In this document: in pieces, positions 36,900 through 48,055 of the stretch | Layout of the letters: each line of letters begins with the position of its first letter | Position numbering within the stretch: position 1 is the stretch's first letter | NCBI GenBank assembly: GCA_027382625.1 | Contig: JAJKFJ010022856.1 | Span: forward strand, 59,922 to 123,921 | Origin: Tetmemena sp. SeJ-2015 | Taxonomy: Eukaryota > Ciliophora > Spirotrichea > Sporadotrichida > Oxytrichidae | Reading direction: 5' to 3' | Length of the DNA stretch: 64,000 bases | The notes under the pieces: generated by a model | Told to the model about the DNA's origin: nothing | The model's database searches: none | Seen by the model: only the letters and a program-made list of their open reading frames with translations | Translations under genes and position numbers: made by a program

Positions 36900-37660
36900 G
36901 GCATTAGCCTTTTAGATAGAGGTGACCTCAACAAGTTTTAGTTGTGTTCTTCAGATCTCACTCCTGTTGCCCCGTTCCCTGCCTTTTCATATTCATCATT
37001 AATTCCCTCATATGAGCAGCTGATCTCGAATATTTTCCTCTTCTTTTATTATCGCTTGCCAGGCGTCTTTACCTTCAAAAGAGCTATGGCTCGCCCCCTT
37101 TTTCTTTATACATAAGCTGATATATTCTATTTCTTACTTGAGTAATAAGGTGGGCCTCTAGGTTCCTGAGCATCTCTCGCTTCTATTGTATCAAGCTTCT
37201 CCTCATCCTGCTTGCAAGAGATACTCAACTATTACTGGGCATGGACTAGCCTTTGTAAGAAATCACCTCTGAGCATACCAAGGACTACGAACATAAATTT
37301 CCTCTCAGGGAGCTCTCCAATATCTTCGAATAGTTTATGTATCTGAGTAGCTCCTTGTCTCCTTTTATCATCTCAAAGACTCTGGCAACTGAAGGCTCAG
37401 GGAAATTGGGTACATTATCTTGCATAAGCTCTGAAGTCTTCAAGAGCTGCTTCTGCCCTGAGAGGATGCCTCTTAGGAATTTGAGGCTGTTTCTGTTCTA
37501 GGAAGGTAAAAGGAAGCGGCTGTAAATTTATTATTTCAAGAGCTTAACATTACCCTAGTACTTCAAGTAAGAGTAGATGTCGCTCTTTGAGCTAAACTTT
37601 GCCTCCAGGTGTTTGCTGCTGTTGATTTGCGTTTGTTTGATGCTTGTTTTTTTTCAGGTT
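36900..37660 (-). pseudogene. TBE 22-kDa-type ORF, degenerate
   Basis: Minus-strand frame with FSSKSDIYSYLKYQGNVKLL, KFLRGILSGQKQLLKTSELM and FEMIKGDKELLRYINYSKIL, followed by a frameshift near 37280 and EARDAQEPRGPP. Position between the two plus-strand ORFs and size match the 22-kDa ORF of TBE elements. Its function is unknown. Confidence 0.5.
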
Positions 37661-38110
37661 TTTTCCTCGGAAATTTTTTTTAAAAAAATTGGAACTGTTC
37701 TTTTGGTCCTCTTTTCCGGGTACAAAACCTTAAAAAAAAAATAATTAAGGAAAAATTAGTTCAAAATTAAGGTCAAAGCTTTTTTAAAATTGAGGCTTAG
37801 TATTTTTAATATGGATGAGTTAAGAAAAAAAAAGTGGGATTTGGATTAAAATTTTTCCTGAAAAATTTTTGAAGAAATTTTAAAATTTTCCCCCCTTAAA
37901 AAGGGAATAATACTTTTTTGATTTAAAGTAATTAAGGGGAAACCCCTTAAAAGTATGGATTGGAAACCATTGAAAAGAGTATGGATTTGGATGATTTATT
38001 GTAGATATGGTTTGGGATGTTTTCTATGGGAAAAATCATGGTTCAAGATGTTTTGGTCTACTTTACTTTTTAGAGCATAAGGTGGGGACACCATAGCTCG
38101 TGAGAGCAAT
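37620..38110. other. Homopolymer-rich, possibly low-quality sequence
   Basis: Long runs of A, T, C and G (for example TTTTTTTT, CCCCCC, and doubled GGGG/CCCC words) with no coding signal, lying between two coding parts of the transposon. Style resembles consensus errors in a poorly covered region. See also 46430-46760 and 52850-53400. Confidence 0.4.
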
Positions 38111-38333
38111 CTCAGATCTTTAATTTTAACAAGGGACTTAAGTTAAAGTGCATTATTATTAAATAGGTAAATTAATCACTATTTAATATGTAACCCACTC
38201 GCCAATAACAATCCTCCCACACACCAAAGATTAACAAATCCCATGATTCAACATAGAATATAATCAACGAATACTCTGAAAACCAATAAAAACCCTCTCT
38301 TAAAGAGAGTCGAGGATATGATAAATTCGACTC

Positions 38334-39588
38334 TTGGGTACAGCAATGGTAGTTATAAAGGCAAAGGCGCTAAGAGAAGAAAGGATAGAAGCCCAGAATT
38401 CTACATCTGAGCTGAAAACATTCCTGCATTCAAGAGCGCTCGACTTCTTAAAGAACATCGGAAAAATCATCCAGAGTAGGAACTTCTCAAAAATGGATAT
38501 TCTCACCTCCTCATACAAACGCTTAAGGAAAATGTTAATAAGGATGCCACCGAACTACTCAATTCATAGACTGTAAGCATAATGATGTCAATTCAAAATC
38601 TTCATTAGTAATGATAAGCCCAATCTACTGAGAACGAGAAGTAACTAGATGAGTAGCAATAACTCATACAGGGCTGCCAACTTTATCTCGAAGAGGAGGT
38701 CAAGCAGAAGCACAGCTCTTCAAAGCTGAGTTCTTTTCAATCTACACTGCAAAATGGAAAGGCAATATGGCAGTCAACTCGAGCAAGTGCTCGAGGACTT
38801 GCAAATCAAATTCACGATTCGGTTTGAGCTCATTATAATGATTGAGCACATGACAGCATTGGACTAGCTTTTCTTAGCTTCTCCAGACTCAACTGAAATG
38901 GATAAGATGAATCACGCATTCTTCAGCAAAAATTTCTTAAGGAAAGATGCCTCGGCCTTTATTAGATCGTTCTAAGATTTCAAAGTTGTCTCACACTTAA
39001 ACAGCAAATGCGTCAAAGGCATTGACACTCTCTAAAAAATGTACATTTGGAGTGAGGGAGTTTTATTTGTATACCAAGACTACAACTATACGTTTGCATA
39101 GTTCACCACGGGACCTGCCTCACCTTAAATGCTGCAAGAAACTATGCTAAAAGGTATCCATAGCCAAGAAGTCACCCACAGATGCTTGAATCCAAAATAC
39201 TTTAAGATCTAAGGGACGAGCCCTCCCAAAGTTATCTTGGGAAATTTCGAATATGCCTCAATCCCAGGCTAAACGTGCAATGAGTTGGACTTACCACCAA
39301 TCCCATTTATCAGACATCGTGAGGTAGCAGAGATAGTTGCAGCCAAACCTTGTCTTGACGCCTACTCGATGGGACTCATAGTTTGCAGCGGTTTCTTAAA
39401 AGAGCCCTTGCTCTCTCTCTCACTACTCAACATGGCTCAGTGAAGGAGGCACTACTATTCAACTGTTTGTAGAAGGAGTACTCGTACTATGAGAAGTTGC
39501 TCATGAAGTCCCTTGCAAACTTCAATGGCCTCAACCTAACATTGCAAGACCTGCTTGAGAATTTGAAAAGGCTATATATAAAGCCATG
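38334..39588 (+). pseudogene. TBE 57-kDa-type ORF with degenerate kinase-like region
   Basis: Plus-strand coding sequence in several frames: KAKALREERIEAQNSTSELK; a long frame from about 38760 (YGSQLEQVLEDLQIKFTIRF) to TGA 39443; and a final frame ending at 39588 (LLMKSLANFNGLNLTLQDLL). The stretch GIHSQEVTHRCLNPKYFKI, GNFEYAS and KPCLDAYSMGLIVCSGF follows the order of protein-kinase catalytic-loop, DFG and subdomain IX motifs, but HRD and DFG are not intact, so it looks like a pseudokinase. Frameshifts near 38590 and 39440 make it a probable relic. Confidence 0.6.
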
Positions 39589-42500
39589 ATTTATTGTTTT
39601 TGTAGATTAAATTTTATTCTATATTTTTCTCCATGAATATCTGACTTTTTTTGTAGGCTAAATAAATGAGATATTTTGAATTGATTAAAAGTTTTTGCTT
39701 CTTTTAAAATCATTTCAAAGTCAACATTGTTAGGAAATTGACGAACGACACCTTTAGCTTATCAGTACAATTTTAAAAAAGTATTTTCCTCATATTAATA
39801 TCTATTAGCTCTACGTTTTTCTGCTTTTATGCATCTCTTTAGTGGTCCAGAATCCATGCTCAGTTCTATTTTGCGAAGGCATTTAAAGTTCTTGCAAATA
39901 TTTACAAGAAAAAGGGAAAACTTATATTTTAAAATGAGAATAAGCACGTCGTAGAAGTCTTGTTCTTGTCTGATTTATATATCAAATTTTATAATTATTT
40001 ATTTTTAAAAGTTTATTGAACTTAATTTATTTGTAATAATGGTGAAAAAAGAAATCATTAAAAAAAGCATTTTAAAATTAATTAACGATCCTTAAATTTG
40101 CAAAATTACTTAATCCTAAATTTGTAAGATTATAAATGTTTTAATTTTTATATTTGATGTAGTATGATATTTTTTGCAATTATTTCGCTTCTTGAAAAAT
40201 ATGTTTATAAATCTATGAATATATTTTTTTGAAGCTTGTTATCGATTAAAGCCGCTCTTTAGTTTTCCTTGTTGATGTAGAATTACTCGATCTCTTCCAT
40301 TGAGAAACCTTCTTCTATCATATCCTACATCTTCCTATCTTTACTGTAGTCTTAACTGAAACTTACTGTTAGCTACTCCATTCTTTCTAGACTAATACAC
40401 TTCAAAAGACTCTTCATTTTCTTTGCGCCAACCAAAGGCACCTCATAAACTAGACATTTATACTGTAAATAGCTTATTTATAAAATGATTATTATAATTT
40501 AAGGAGAGGAAGTTCAATATTTAAATTATTATAATTGAAGCATCTTCAGGTAAGGTATGAAAGGCTCTATTTATTTCAACTTTAAGCTCTCTAATTTAAA
40601 AAAGTCCCTGGGTGCAAATAGCCAAAAGAAATAAATTTAATAATAACCTAGCTAGCTTAACTGAAACTAGTCCATGACCTAGTTAAAGCTAGTTTTATAA
40701 TCCAGTTTATATTTGCTAATGGAGTCTCCTTGATTTGAAAGAGAGATAATTTAGGAAAGGGGGTTTAAAGAATCAAATAGAGAACTTTTGCTTTCAAATA
40801 ATGTAAAATTTATTTCGACATTTCTATTTGCTTTGAGTTAGATGCTTAAATAGTATTTCGGGTACTCTGAATTTCTTTATATTAAACTGTTCTAGGAATG
40901 CGCGTATCATTTCTCCGATTTCAAAGTCCATCTAAAAATAATATTCAACATAAATCTTTTGAAAGCTTCTTTAATCAATAGAGCATTCCAAACACAAATT
41001 GAAGGTGCTGAGGACTTAAATACAAGAAAACAAAATAATTTAAAAATGAGGTTAGGCTTGAAATTAAACGCTGAACAAAAATAGCCCAAAAGTTAATTAC
41101 CATTTAATTCATAAACTGAGAAGAGCGATGACAATGCTTCTAATTAAGAAATTATTGCCTTCCTACTATTTTTCCATTAAATCTAATTAGGCAACTTCAA
41201 TAAAGAAAAGAATAAGCAAGCATAATATTTAAATATATTTTAAACTATCTAGCAGCTGTTTTGTAAATTCTGTCAACATTATTTTTAGTTTAAAAAATAA
41301 ATTATCTCTTGGAACCTCTACATTTGCATTTTTAAAAAGTTCATTTGTTACTGTTTTGACAGATCTCTTATAAAATATAAATTTGAAAGATATGAATGAT
41401 CCCTCGTCAATGAAGCACCAGCTGTTTATCCATGCTATGTTTGTTGTAATTTTAATTATTTACATTATTTTTATTTATAATTATATTTCAAATTTATATG
41501 AAATAATTGACTCGAATATATTCTTATACTGGGTAGAAAGATCTTGGAAAATTTCTTAAAAATATTTTATTTCTGCAGTCTTTAAAAAGAAGCAAGCTGA
41601 ACAACAATACAGGTATCGATCTCCTACATAAATAAAATGTGTATATTTCCTTCTCTGAATTATAGCTACAGCTGATCTAACTTTAACCACTACACCTCAC
41701 ATATCAGATCTAATATAAACTCAAATAAAAACTTTAAAATTATCTCTCAACTCAGGGCCCTATGGATTATAGTTAAAATATATAAAACATAGTTAAATTG
41801 TATTCTTAATTAAAGGCAATAATCAGCACTATAGAGAGATTCTGAGAATATCTTAATTTAGAAAATGATACATCAAAATCTAGAAGATAATTAATTATCT
41901 TGGATGGATGACCCTCGCTAAAAAGTTATCTTTTCTTGCATCATATTAAAGTAGTCCGAGCTTTCTAAGCTGCTGAGGGAAAGTGAAGCTTTCCATATCG
42001 CTGGTCATGTAAAATTCGTTGCTCAAGAATTATTTTTTTTATTCATAGATATCATTATGGATTTAAGAAAATATAATTCGGAATTAAATAAAAAATGAAT
42101 AAAGTGTTAATAGTTAATTTAAGTTAGTTATAGTTGAGCAAAGTTCCTTGCTTGTTGAATTGCTATTTTAAATTATAATTTAAGTATTTTCTTCTTGCTC
42201 CGCAAGATAAAAAATCTCAATCTAGAGGTACTATAGAATATTTGCGAGTCATTTAATTCTTGACTTATATTAATGAGAAACTTTTTAAATAATTATAGAA
42301 AAGTTCCAAGGACAAAGAAATATCTTTAATATTTAAACTCTTAACAATTCATTTGTAATTAAGTTTTTCTATTTCAAGCGTATCTGCAGATTTTATCACT
42401 TTATTTTTATTATATTTTCAATTAATTTCTAATTTATAATAATTAAAATAGAATTCGCAATTGATGTAGAGCTGACTTATAGTTTTGCACTCGAAAACTA

Positions 42501-44301
42501 TGAACTTCTCTATTAAATTTAATAAACAACGTGACTATTACTTCTTTTAATATAAATGGAAGTTTAATGCTGTATTTTGAAGGACATAAAAACTAATATT
42601 TTTAAATTATAAGGACTATTTTAGAAATCTAGAGCTGTGTGATGAACCTCTCAATCAGCTTCAGAGATTGATGGTTTAGTTCAGAGATTAGATCTGAGTG
42701 AGTTTGGCTTATCTCAAGTCAATTTATTTAAAATCTAGAGGAGAGTCAATTTGCAAAATTTAAGAGAGTAAAAAAATAAATTAACACATTTTGAAGGAGT
42801 GGGAGTTGAGGAATCAAAAACTTAAAATAATAATTTTTATATCATTGGATGGTACATTATTTAGATGATCTTTAAATCCTTACAAATTTGGTTGACAGCC
42901 CTCATTTTATAGTTATAAGCAGGACAAATTGTTTTAAAAGGATAGTAATATATAAAGGGTTTCATGATACTTATCTCACTGGATGATGAGGAGGTATTAA
43001 ACTCATTTTCATTTTCTCTCCTCTAAACTGGCATTAAGTTGAAACACCTTGCCTATTCTCTTGACCAATAGTAAATTTTAATTAAATTTTGAACTATAAT
43101 TAATTATGTAACTAAAAGTGATTTGACAGATAAATGCTAATTATGGCTCAGTACTCTCAGAATGCTATTCAATATTTGAGGGTTGTTAATGAGTGAATTA
43201 AATTAGAAATCGAATTGTTTATATAAAAAAAGATCTGTAATTCTTAGAACTTTTCATATATTGATATTTTAGAGACTCTCAAGCCTTTTTTATAATTTAA
43301 AGTAATCAGAATAAAGTTTTAATGCTTAAAATTATGAATCTTATTTATGTTTTAACTGAATAATTACTGCTTAATTTCATTAAAGAACTTCTTTTATATT
43401 TTTAATTTTTCTACAAATAAAAGTTTAAAGTATACATAGACGTTTATTATATAATTCATAACTCATTTAATATCCATTTATAATGATGAGCTCGTCTAAT
43501 ACCATGGGCTGTGACAAGGCATTCAGCGTTCCAAAACATTCCTCAATGTTTATCTAATAAATATTTTGCTAAATTAAAATTATCTAGGAAGCATTTTCGA
43601 TTCCCAGCTTATGTAGAAAAAATGTAAAATTGTTAATTGTTTTAGGCTTGAGAGAAAGAAAATTATTTTAAGAGATCTTCTAACATCTCGAATGAATACA
43701 TCCTTACTCTGCCCATAGATTTTCTGAACAACACTTTCTCTATATTATTTATTTTATGAATAATTTAAATGATTTTTCTCTGAATTTTGTTGATACTTTA
43801 TGCATGAATAAATAAATTAAGTTTGCATGAATCTTGCAGACTGATAGAGAGGGTAGCAATAGGACATCATTTCAGCGATAATGAAGAAACTTTTTATTTT
43901 GAATTTCCGATTCTTAGGAAAATCATTTCCCATTTTTTGGCTCATCTTTCAAATTTTCGAATACCTTAATGTATTAATTTGAAATGTATTTTTAAAAAGC
44001 TAATTAATACTACCGCAACAATTTATTTAATATTATATTAAAAGAAAGAAAAAATTTTAATTTTATTTTTTTAATTATACGAAAACAAACTCTATACGAG
44101 TTTAAAATAGTATCTTTATAATTAAAAATTATTAAATAATTTATTAAAATATTTTTATTATTGAAGAACAAAATTTCTTTTTCACTATTTCACCAGGGAA
44201 CAATAGAATAGAAAATCATAATAAATTAAACAATTATAAAAAACTTAAAATTAAATAATTAAAATTAATAGCATTTAACTTATTGTCTGCTTAAGGTTAT
44301 A

Positions 44302-44354
44302 GATAGGAATTTAATAGTTTAGAGGTGGTCGTAGAAAGTCAAATAAACAGACAA
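44302..44354 (+). repeat. Left terminal inverted repeat
   Basis: Starts GATAGGAATTTAATAG and includes GGTGGTCGTAGAAAGTC; pairs with 46262-46314. Confidence 0.85.
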
Positions 44355-44407
44355 GAAGTTGAGAAAGTCTTACTCCTATTTATTATTCCTCTTTAATTTA
44401 ATTTTAA

Positions 44408-45493
44408 ATGTACCAAGAAGATGAAGCAGGCATGGAAGAGTATTCGATTTTTAGCTCCTTCCTTTCACGATCATAATTTGGAGGTCACTAAAAACACCCT
44501 GGTGAGTTCTTGAAGTAAAAAGGATATTCTGTGCGAGGCAGGACGCCATTCTAATCACTAGCCGATGACCTTGAGTTCTTTACAGATGAGGGGGAGTTCG
44601 ATTATATTAGTGAGGAAACATTGTCAAAGTGGTACATCGCTTTTAAGATGGTAAAGGTTAGGCCACTAATCTACAGGGCGTTTGCTGCTGCTTTTTACAT
44701 TGACGAGCTTGCCTACGATCTCAACTGCTACATTCTACACATGGCGACAACAAAATGCTAGAGGAGGAAAGGATACGCCAATGCTTTCTTGGCTGATATA
44801 GAAGAATACCTGAAACAGTAGGAGGTGGAGAATCACAGAAGTGTAGCCATAGTGTGTGGAGCAAGGGCTGACTCTCCCAGTGTAGAGTTTTTAAAGTCAA
44901 TGGGATTTTGTTCCAAGCTTTTACCAAGATATCGCTGTATTGACTGGCATGGAAAGCAAGTTCTTTGTAAATACGTGGGTGGAAGATATATCGACGAATT
45001 GCGTTTTTGTACCACCCCAAATCGCACCATCACCACCCAAAATCGCACCATCACCCTAAATCGCACCAAAAAATAGAAAAGCTTTGCCTCGATCAAACCC
45101 ATCTAGATTCATACTAAGACAAGCTGTGAAGTCATGACCCTCAGCAGAAAAGGCAAGGCAACATAGAAGGTCGTAGAATCTAATGGAGGTCAGGAAAATG
45201 ATGAGAATTCCTTAAGTGAAGAGTCTAGGGATTCAGAAGAGTTGGAAGAGGAGTTAGGGAGAGGAGATAAAAAGTCAAGAAGGACAAGTTGTTTCAAGAA
45301 TGCAAGGAAACTTAGATCGATCCACAAGACTAAGTCGAAGGAGCCAAGAAAGGGATCGGCAAGGGGAGAAATAAGAAATAAAGATGTCCAGGACAATCGG
45401 AGTCAGGAGGAGTCAAATGAGCCAAAGGAATGCTTCGTGAGCAAGTGTGATTCTTTCCATAGCATTGTCGCTTCGAGGGCTGCAGCACACTGA
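44408..45493 (+). CDS. GNAT-like acetyltransferase ORF of the TIR element
   Basis: Unbroken 361-codon frame (TAA/TAG as Gln) from ATG 44408 to TGA 45493. Residues about 115-180 resemble a GNAT fold: a hydrophobic strand (LNCYILHMATTKC), then QRRKGYANAFLADIEEYL, like the acetyl-CoA-binding R/Q-x-x-G-x-G/A loop and helix, and SPSVEFLKSMGFCSKLL, like the conserved F-Y-x-x-x-G-F end motif. The middle carries TTPNRTITTQNRTITLNRTK, coded by a minisatellite. The C-terminal 120 residues are acidic then basic (RGDKKSRRTSCFKNARKLRS), possibly nucleic-acid binding. Intact reading frame suggests recent activity or selection. Acetyltransferase function is inferred from motif shape only. Confidence 0.65.
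45011..45067 (-). repeat. 21-bp minisatellite, reverse orientation
   Basis: About 2.7 copies of the complement of GGGGTGGTGATGGTGCGATTT, within the GNAT-like ORF and kept in frame. Inverted relative to the array at 45677-45790. Confidence 0.8.
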
Positions 45494-46100
45494 AGGTGAT
45501 TCCAGGAAACCATTGGTATAAGCATGTTAAGGAGCATTTAAAATCTGGGGCAGCAAGAGCAGATATTCCGTTTGAGAGATGCAGTGGAGTTGATTACCCT
45601 CTCTGTTCCGAGTGTAAGTGGAATTCTCTTCAATCATAACTTTTGGCTATACTCAACATGGAAGATTGAATTCTTTGGGGTGGTGATGGTGCGATTTGGG
45701 GTGGTGATGGTGCGATTTGGGGTGGTGATGGTGCGATTTGGGGTGGTGATGGTGCGATTCTGGGTGGTGATGGTGCGATTTGGGGTGGTTATTCTATGAA
45801 GCCTACTACATTCATTCACTTCCAATTCAATTCAGAGCTAGTATCTCTACTTCTGCTTTCAAGGATTTTTCTTATTCTAATATAGGGAAGGAGCTCAAGG
45901 TGAGCAGACATGGGAAGCACAAGCTAATAAAATGTGATTTCCGCCTTAAGGTGAAAACATCGGAGAGCTTCGAAGCAATTTCGACTCGACAAATATGTAA
46001 AGGCATGCTAAAAGTGGGGGAGCGAAAAAGGAAAGCCGAAGACTAAGAGACCCAGACTCACAAAGTGAGACCCAATCAAATAGCTGAAACCCTAATTTGA
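45493..46100 (+). CDS. Second ORF region of the TIR element (possible zinc finger)
   Basis: Two open stretches in different frames. The first (45493-45669) gives GNHWYKHVKEHLKSGAARAD and CSGVDYPLCSECKWNSLQSQ, with His and Cys pairs that could bind zinc. The minisatellite follows. Then 45780-46100 gives SISTSAFKDFSYSNIGKELK and KRKAEDQETQTHKVRPNQIA, ending at TGA 46100. They may be one protein broken by the minisatellite expansion, or two. No known family recognised. Confidence 0.45.
45677..45790 (+). repeat. 21-bp minisatellite, forward orientation
   Basis: About five tandem copies of GGGGTGGTGATGGTGCGATTT, one with a small variant (ATTCTGGG). The same unit is inverted at 45011-45067. Confidence 0.9.
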
Positions 46101-46261
46101 AGAAAGAGATGAAAGACTAAGGCGAAGTAAATCTCTCAGAAGACACTCAGCCAATCATGTATAATAATATCTTTCAAAACTTAATAATTAATTTTTAAGT
46201 CAGGGATGGTGGGCTCTAACGATTATCTGTTATTTCTAATTAAAGCAACATCAAATTTTTT

Positions 46262-46314
46262 TTGTCTGTTTTATTTGACTTTCTACGACCACCTCAAACT
46301 ATTAAATTCCTATC
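46262..46314 (-). repeat. Right terminal inverted repeat
   Basis: Reverse complement of the repeat at 44302-44354, ending ...CCTATC before TA. Confidence 0.85.
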
Positions 46315-46319
46315 TAAAA

Positions 46320-47140
46320 AATTTTATTCACAAAAAATATCTTTCAAAAAACAAAAGGCTTTGAAATTTACTAGCTAAAACAGTTCAAATTATTAAAACA
46401 GCTAAATTTTTTAAAAAACAGCAAAGGGATTAAATTTAAATTGATTGATAATTTAAAAATTAATTTTTTTTTTTATTGGGCTTTTAAAAATTTTAATTTT
46501 TTGGTTTTAACTTTTTAAAAATTTAAAAATATTCAAAATTTTTTTTTTCCTTTTATTTTTTGTTTTTTTGTAATTTAAATTTTTTTTTTTTTAAAAAAAT
46601 TTTATTTATATTGAGAAAATCTTGGTACTTCGCTTTTAAATAAAATTTTTTTATATTAATTTTCCCCTTTGGTTTGGGATTTACCCTAACCCCCAAAAAA
46701 AAAAATTTTAAAAAACTAATTTCGGAAAAAATAAGTATATTTATCTTTTTGAGGTTTATGATACAGTTTGATAGTTTATTTTTCCTTATGGTTATTTTTT
46801 TAATGTTTTTGGGGAGTCTAAAATAAGTTATTCCTCTGCTCCAAGGGTGCTATAGGAGTTGCAGGGGTGCTTCAATTCCATCTACATAATTAATTTTTTT
46901 ATAATTTATTGCATTGAGGTGGGTCGTTATTGTTAAAAATAACTGATTAAATTCTTTAATTTTATTTTATTTTTGTAACACTTATTCTTGCTAAATAATA
47001 GTTAAAAGGTAGAGAAAATAATATTATATTTAAAATGTGAAGAAACTCTCTTTGTTAAAATTAAATTATTCCAAATTCTGAAATAAAGATGAAGTCCTAA
47101 ATTATCTTCCTTGATATGGTTTTTAAATGAGAAATCCAGA
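46320..47140. other. AT-rich spacer with homopolymer runs
   Basis: No ORF or family block. Bases 46430-46760 are dominated by A/T runs and look like an uncertain consensus. The remainder is ordinary AT-rich DNA. Confidence 0.4.
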
Positions 47141-47149
47141 AAAAGTCAT

Positions 47150-48055
47150 CTTATATTTTATCAAGACAATTTAGTAAATATACAATTTTTTGTAACTATA
47201 AGTGATTTAACCGATAAATGGTTATTATAACTATGAATATTCAGAAAACTACTCAATATTTGTAGGTTAATAGTGTATGAGTTAAATTAAAAGCAGAATT
47301 CTTCAATAATTTTAAATTATGCCCATGTTTTATCCCAAGTCTATATTTAACCTCTTTATTGGATATACTCATCAATCTTGTTTTTAAGTATACACACAAA
47401 TATATTCATATTTTAGCATTAAGCTAAGATTTTTAGAAAAACTGTAAAAATCAATTGCAGCATCTGTAAGTTCCCTTTTGATATTAAAATAAGGGCTATT
47501 TTTAAAAAATAGATTAAAGCAAAAGTGATATTAATGTATAATATTTAACTAATTAAATATCTATTTATAATGCTGAGCTTTTCCAACGCCATTGGTTATG
47601 ATAAGGAATTCAGAGTTGCAAAGCATTCTTCGTTGTTTATCTTAAAAAAATTCTAAAATTTTTGATGGTGTCAGTATTTCCTTTTCCCATCATGAGAGAA
47701 AGTTTAAAATTTTGAGAGATCTTCGAGCATCTCTAATGAATATGCGGTTGCACCCGTATAATTTTTGAACAACACTTCCTCTATATTATTTATTTTATGA
47801 ATAATTAAAAGTAGTATTTCTCTGAATTTTCTGGATACATTATGCATTAACAAATAATATAATTTAAGATTGTTAGAATCTTGCTGACTGATAAAGAGTA
47901 TATATATAGGACATCACCTCAGCGATAGTGTTGATACTTTTAATCTTGAACTTCATCTACCGACTCTACGGGCGATCTGAACTAATTTATTACTCCCTCT
48001 TTTGATAAGAGAATATCTTGTTTAATTCAAATGAATTTCTTATTTTTTATCAATT
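47150..48055 (-). pseudogene. LRR-like family copy III, 5' fragment only
   Basis: Contains the block homologous to 43080-43190 (47190-47290), the FGTLNAL-type block (47580-47640) and the N-terminal block (47880-47990). The middle and C-terminal blocks expected at lower coordinates are absent and replaced by the spacer and TIR element. It is a truncated relic. Confidence 0.6.

Larger units (their letters stand above)
35748..39635 (+). mobile_element. TBE-like (Tc1/IS630-superfamily) germline transposon
   Basis: A 3,888-bp insertion found by comparing copies II and IV. The uninterrupted site (48985-49010) reads CACAAATATCTGA. Here AAT is duplicated at 35745-35747 and 39636-39638, fitting the ANT target of Oxytricha TBE elements. 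It encodes three ORFs as TBEs do: a DDE transposase (+), a 22-kDa-type ORF (-) and a 57-kDa-type ORF (+). Termini CAGGAAGAATAAATC and, inverted, CATGGAGAAAAATATAG are only loosely alike, and no C4A4 telomere repeat is visible at either end, so the ends may be eroded or belong to another subfamily. Frameshifts in the ORFs suggest an old copy. Confidence 0.8.
35500..44010 (-). pseudogene. LRR-like family copy II, interrupted by a transposon
   Basis: Family member on the minus strand. Blocks from C- to N-terminus: 35530-35740 (CGSCDFLDQQEAIENLSNKF then MVDVPFF); 39850-39960 (RTEHGFWTTK); 40240-40460 (YEVPLVGAKKMKSLLKCISL then RMEQLTVSFS); 41940-42020 (SDMESFTFPQQLRKLGLLQ); 42640-42720; 43500-43560 (FGTLNALSQPM); 43830-43950 (NRKFKIKSFFIIAEMMSYCY). 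Spacing of Leu and other hydrophobics suggests leucine-rich repeats. Blocks are separated by AT-rich DNA that is non-coding in all frames, presumably introns or IESs. The TBE-like element at 35748-39635 splits the C-terminal block from the rest. If the element were removed precisely the copy might still be functional. Confidence 0.6.
44302..46314 (+). mobile_element. 2.0-kb TIR element carrying a GNAT-like ORF
   Basis: Terminal inverted repeats of about 53 bp: GATAGGAATTTAATAGTTT... at 44302-44354 and its reverse complement at 46262-46314, differing by two 1-bp indels. TA stands directly outside both ends, a possible Tc1-type TA duplication. Inside are a 361-codon ORF (GNAT-like), a second coding region (45493-46100) and two 21-bp minisatellite arrays in opposite orientation. 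I see no DDE transposase, so it may be non-autonomous or use an unfamiliar mobilisation protein. Confidence 0.8.

Noticed and set aside
35748..39635. C4A4 telomere repeats at the transposon ends
   Set aside because: Expected for canonical TBE elements, but no CCCCAAAA-like run is present at either end, so the element is called TBE-like only.
45634..45825. Repeat-coded ORFs (VVMVRFG and TTPNRTI repeats) over the minisatellite
   Set aside because: A 21-bp unit lacking stops is open in several frames on both strands, so openness is not evidence of coding.
46835..46895. tRNA-like stretch (GGAGTTGCAGGGGTGCTTCAATTCC)
   Set aside because: A T-arm-like word is present but I could not fold a cloverleaf with an acceptor stem. 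No tRNA called anywhere in the window.
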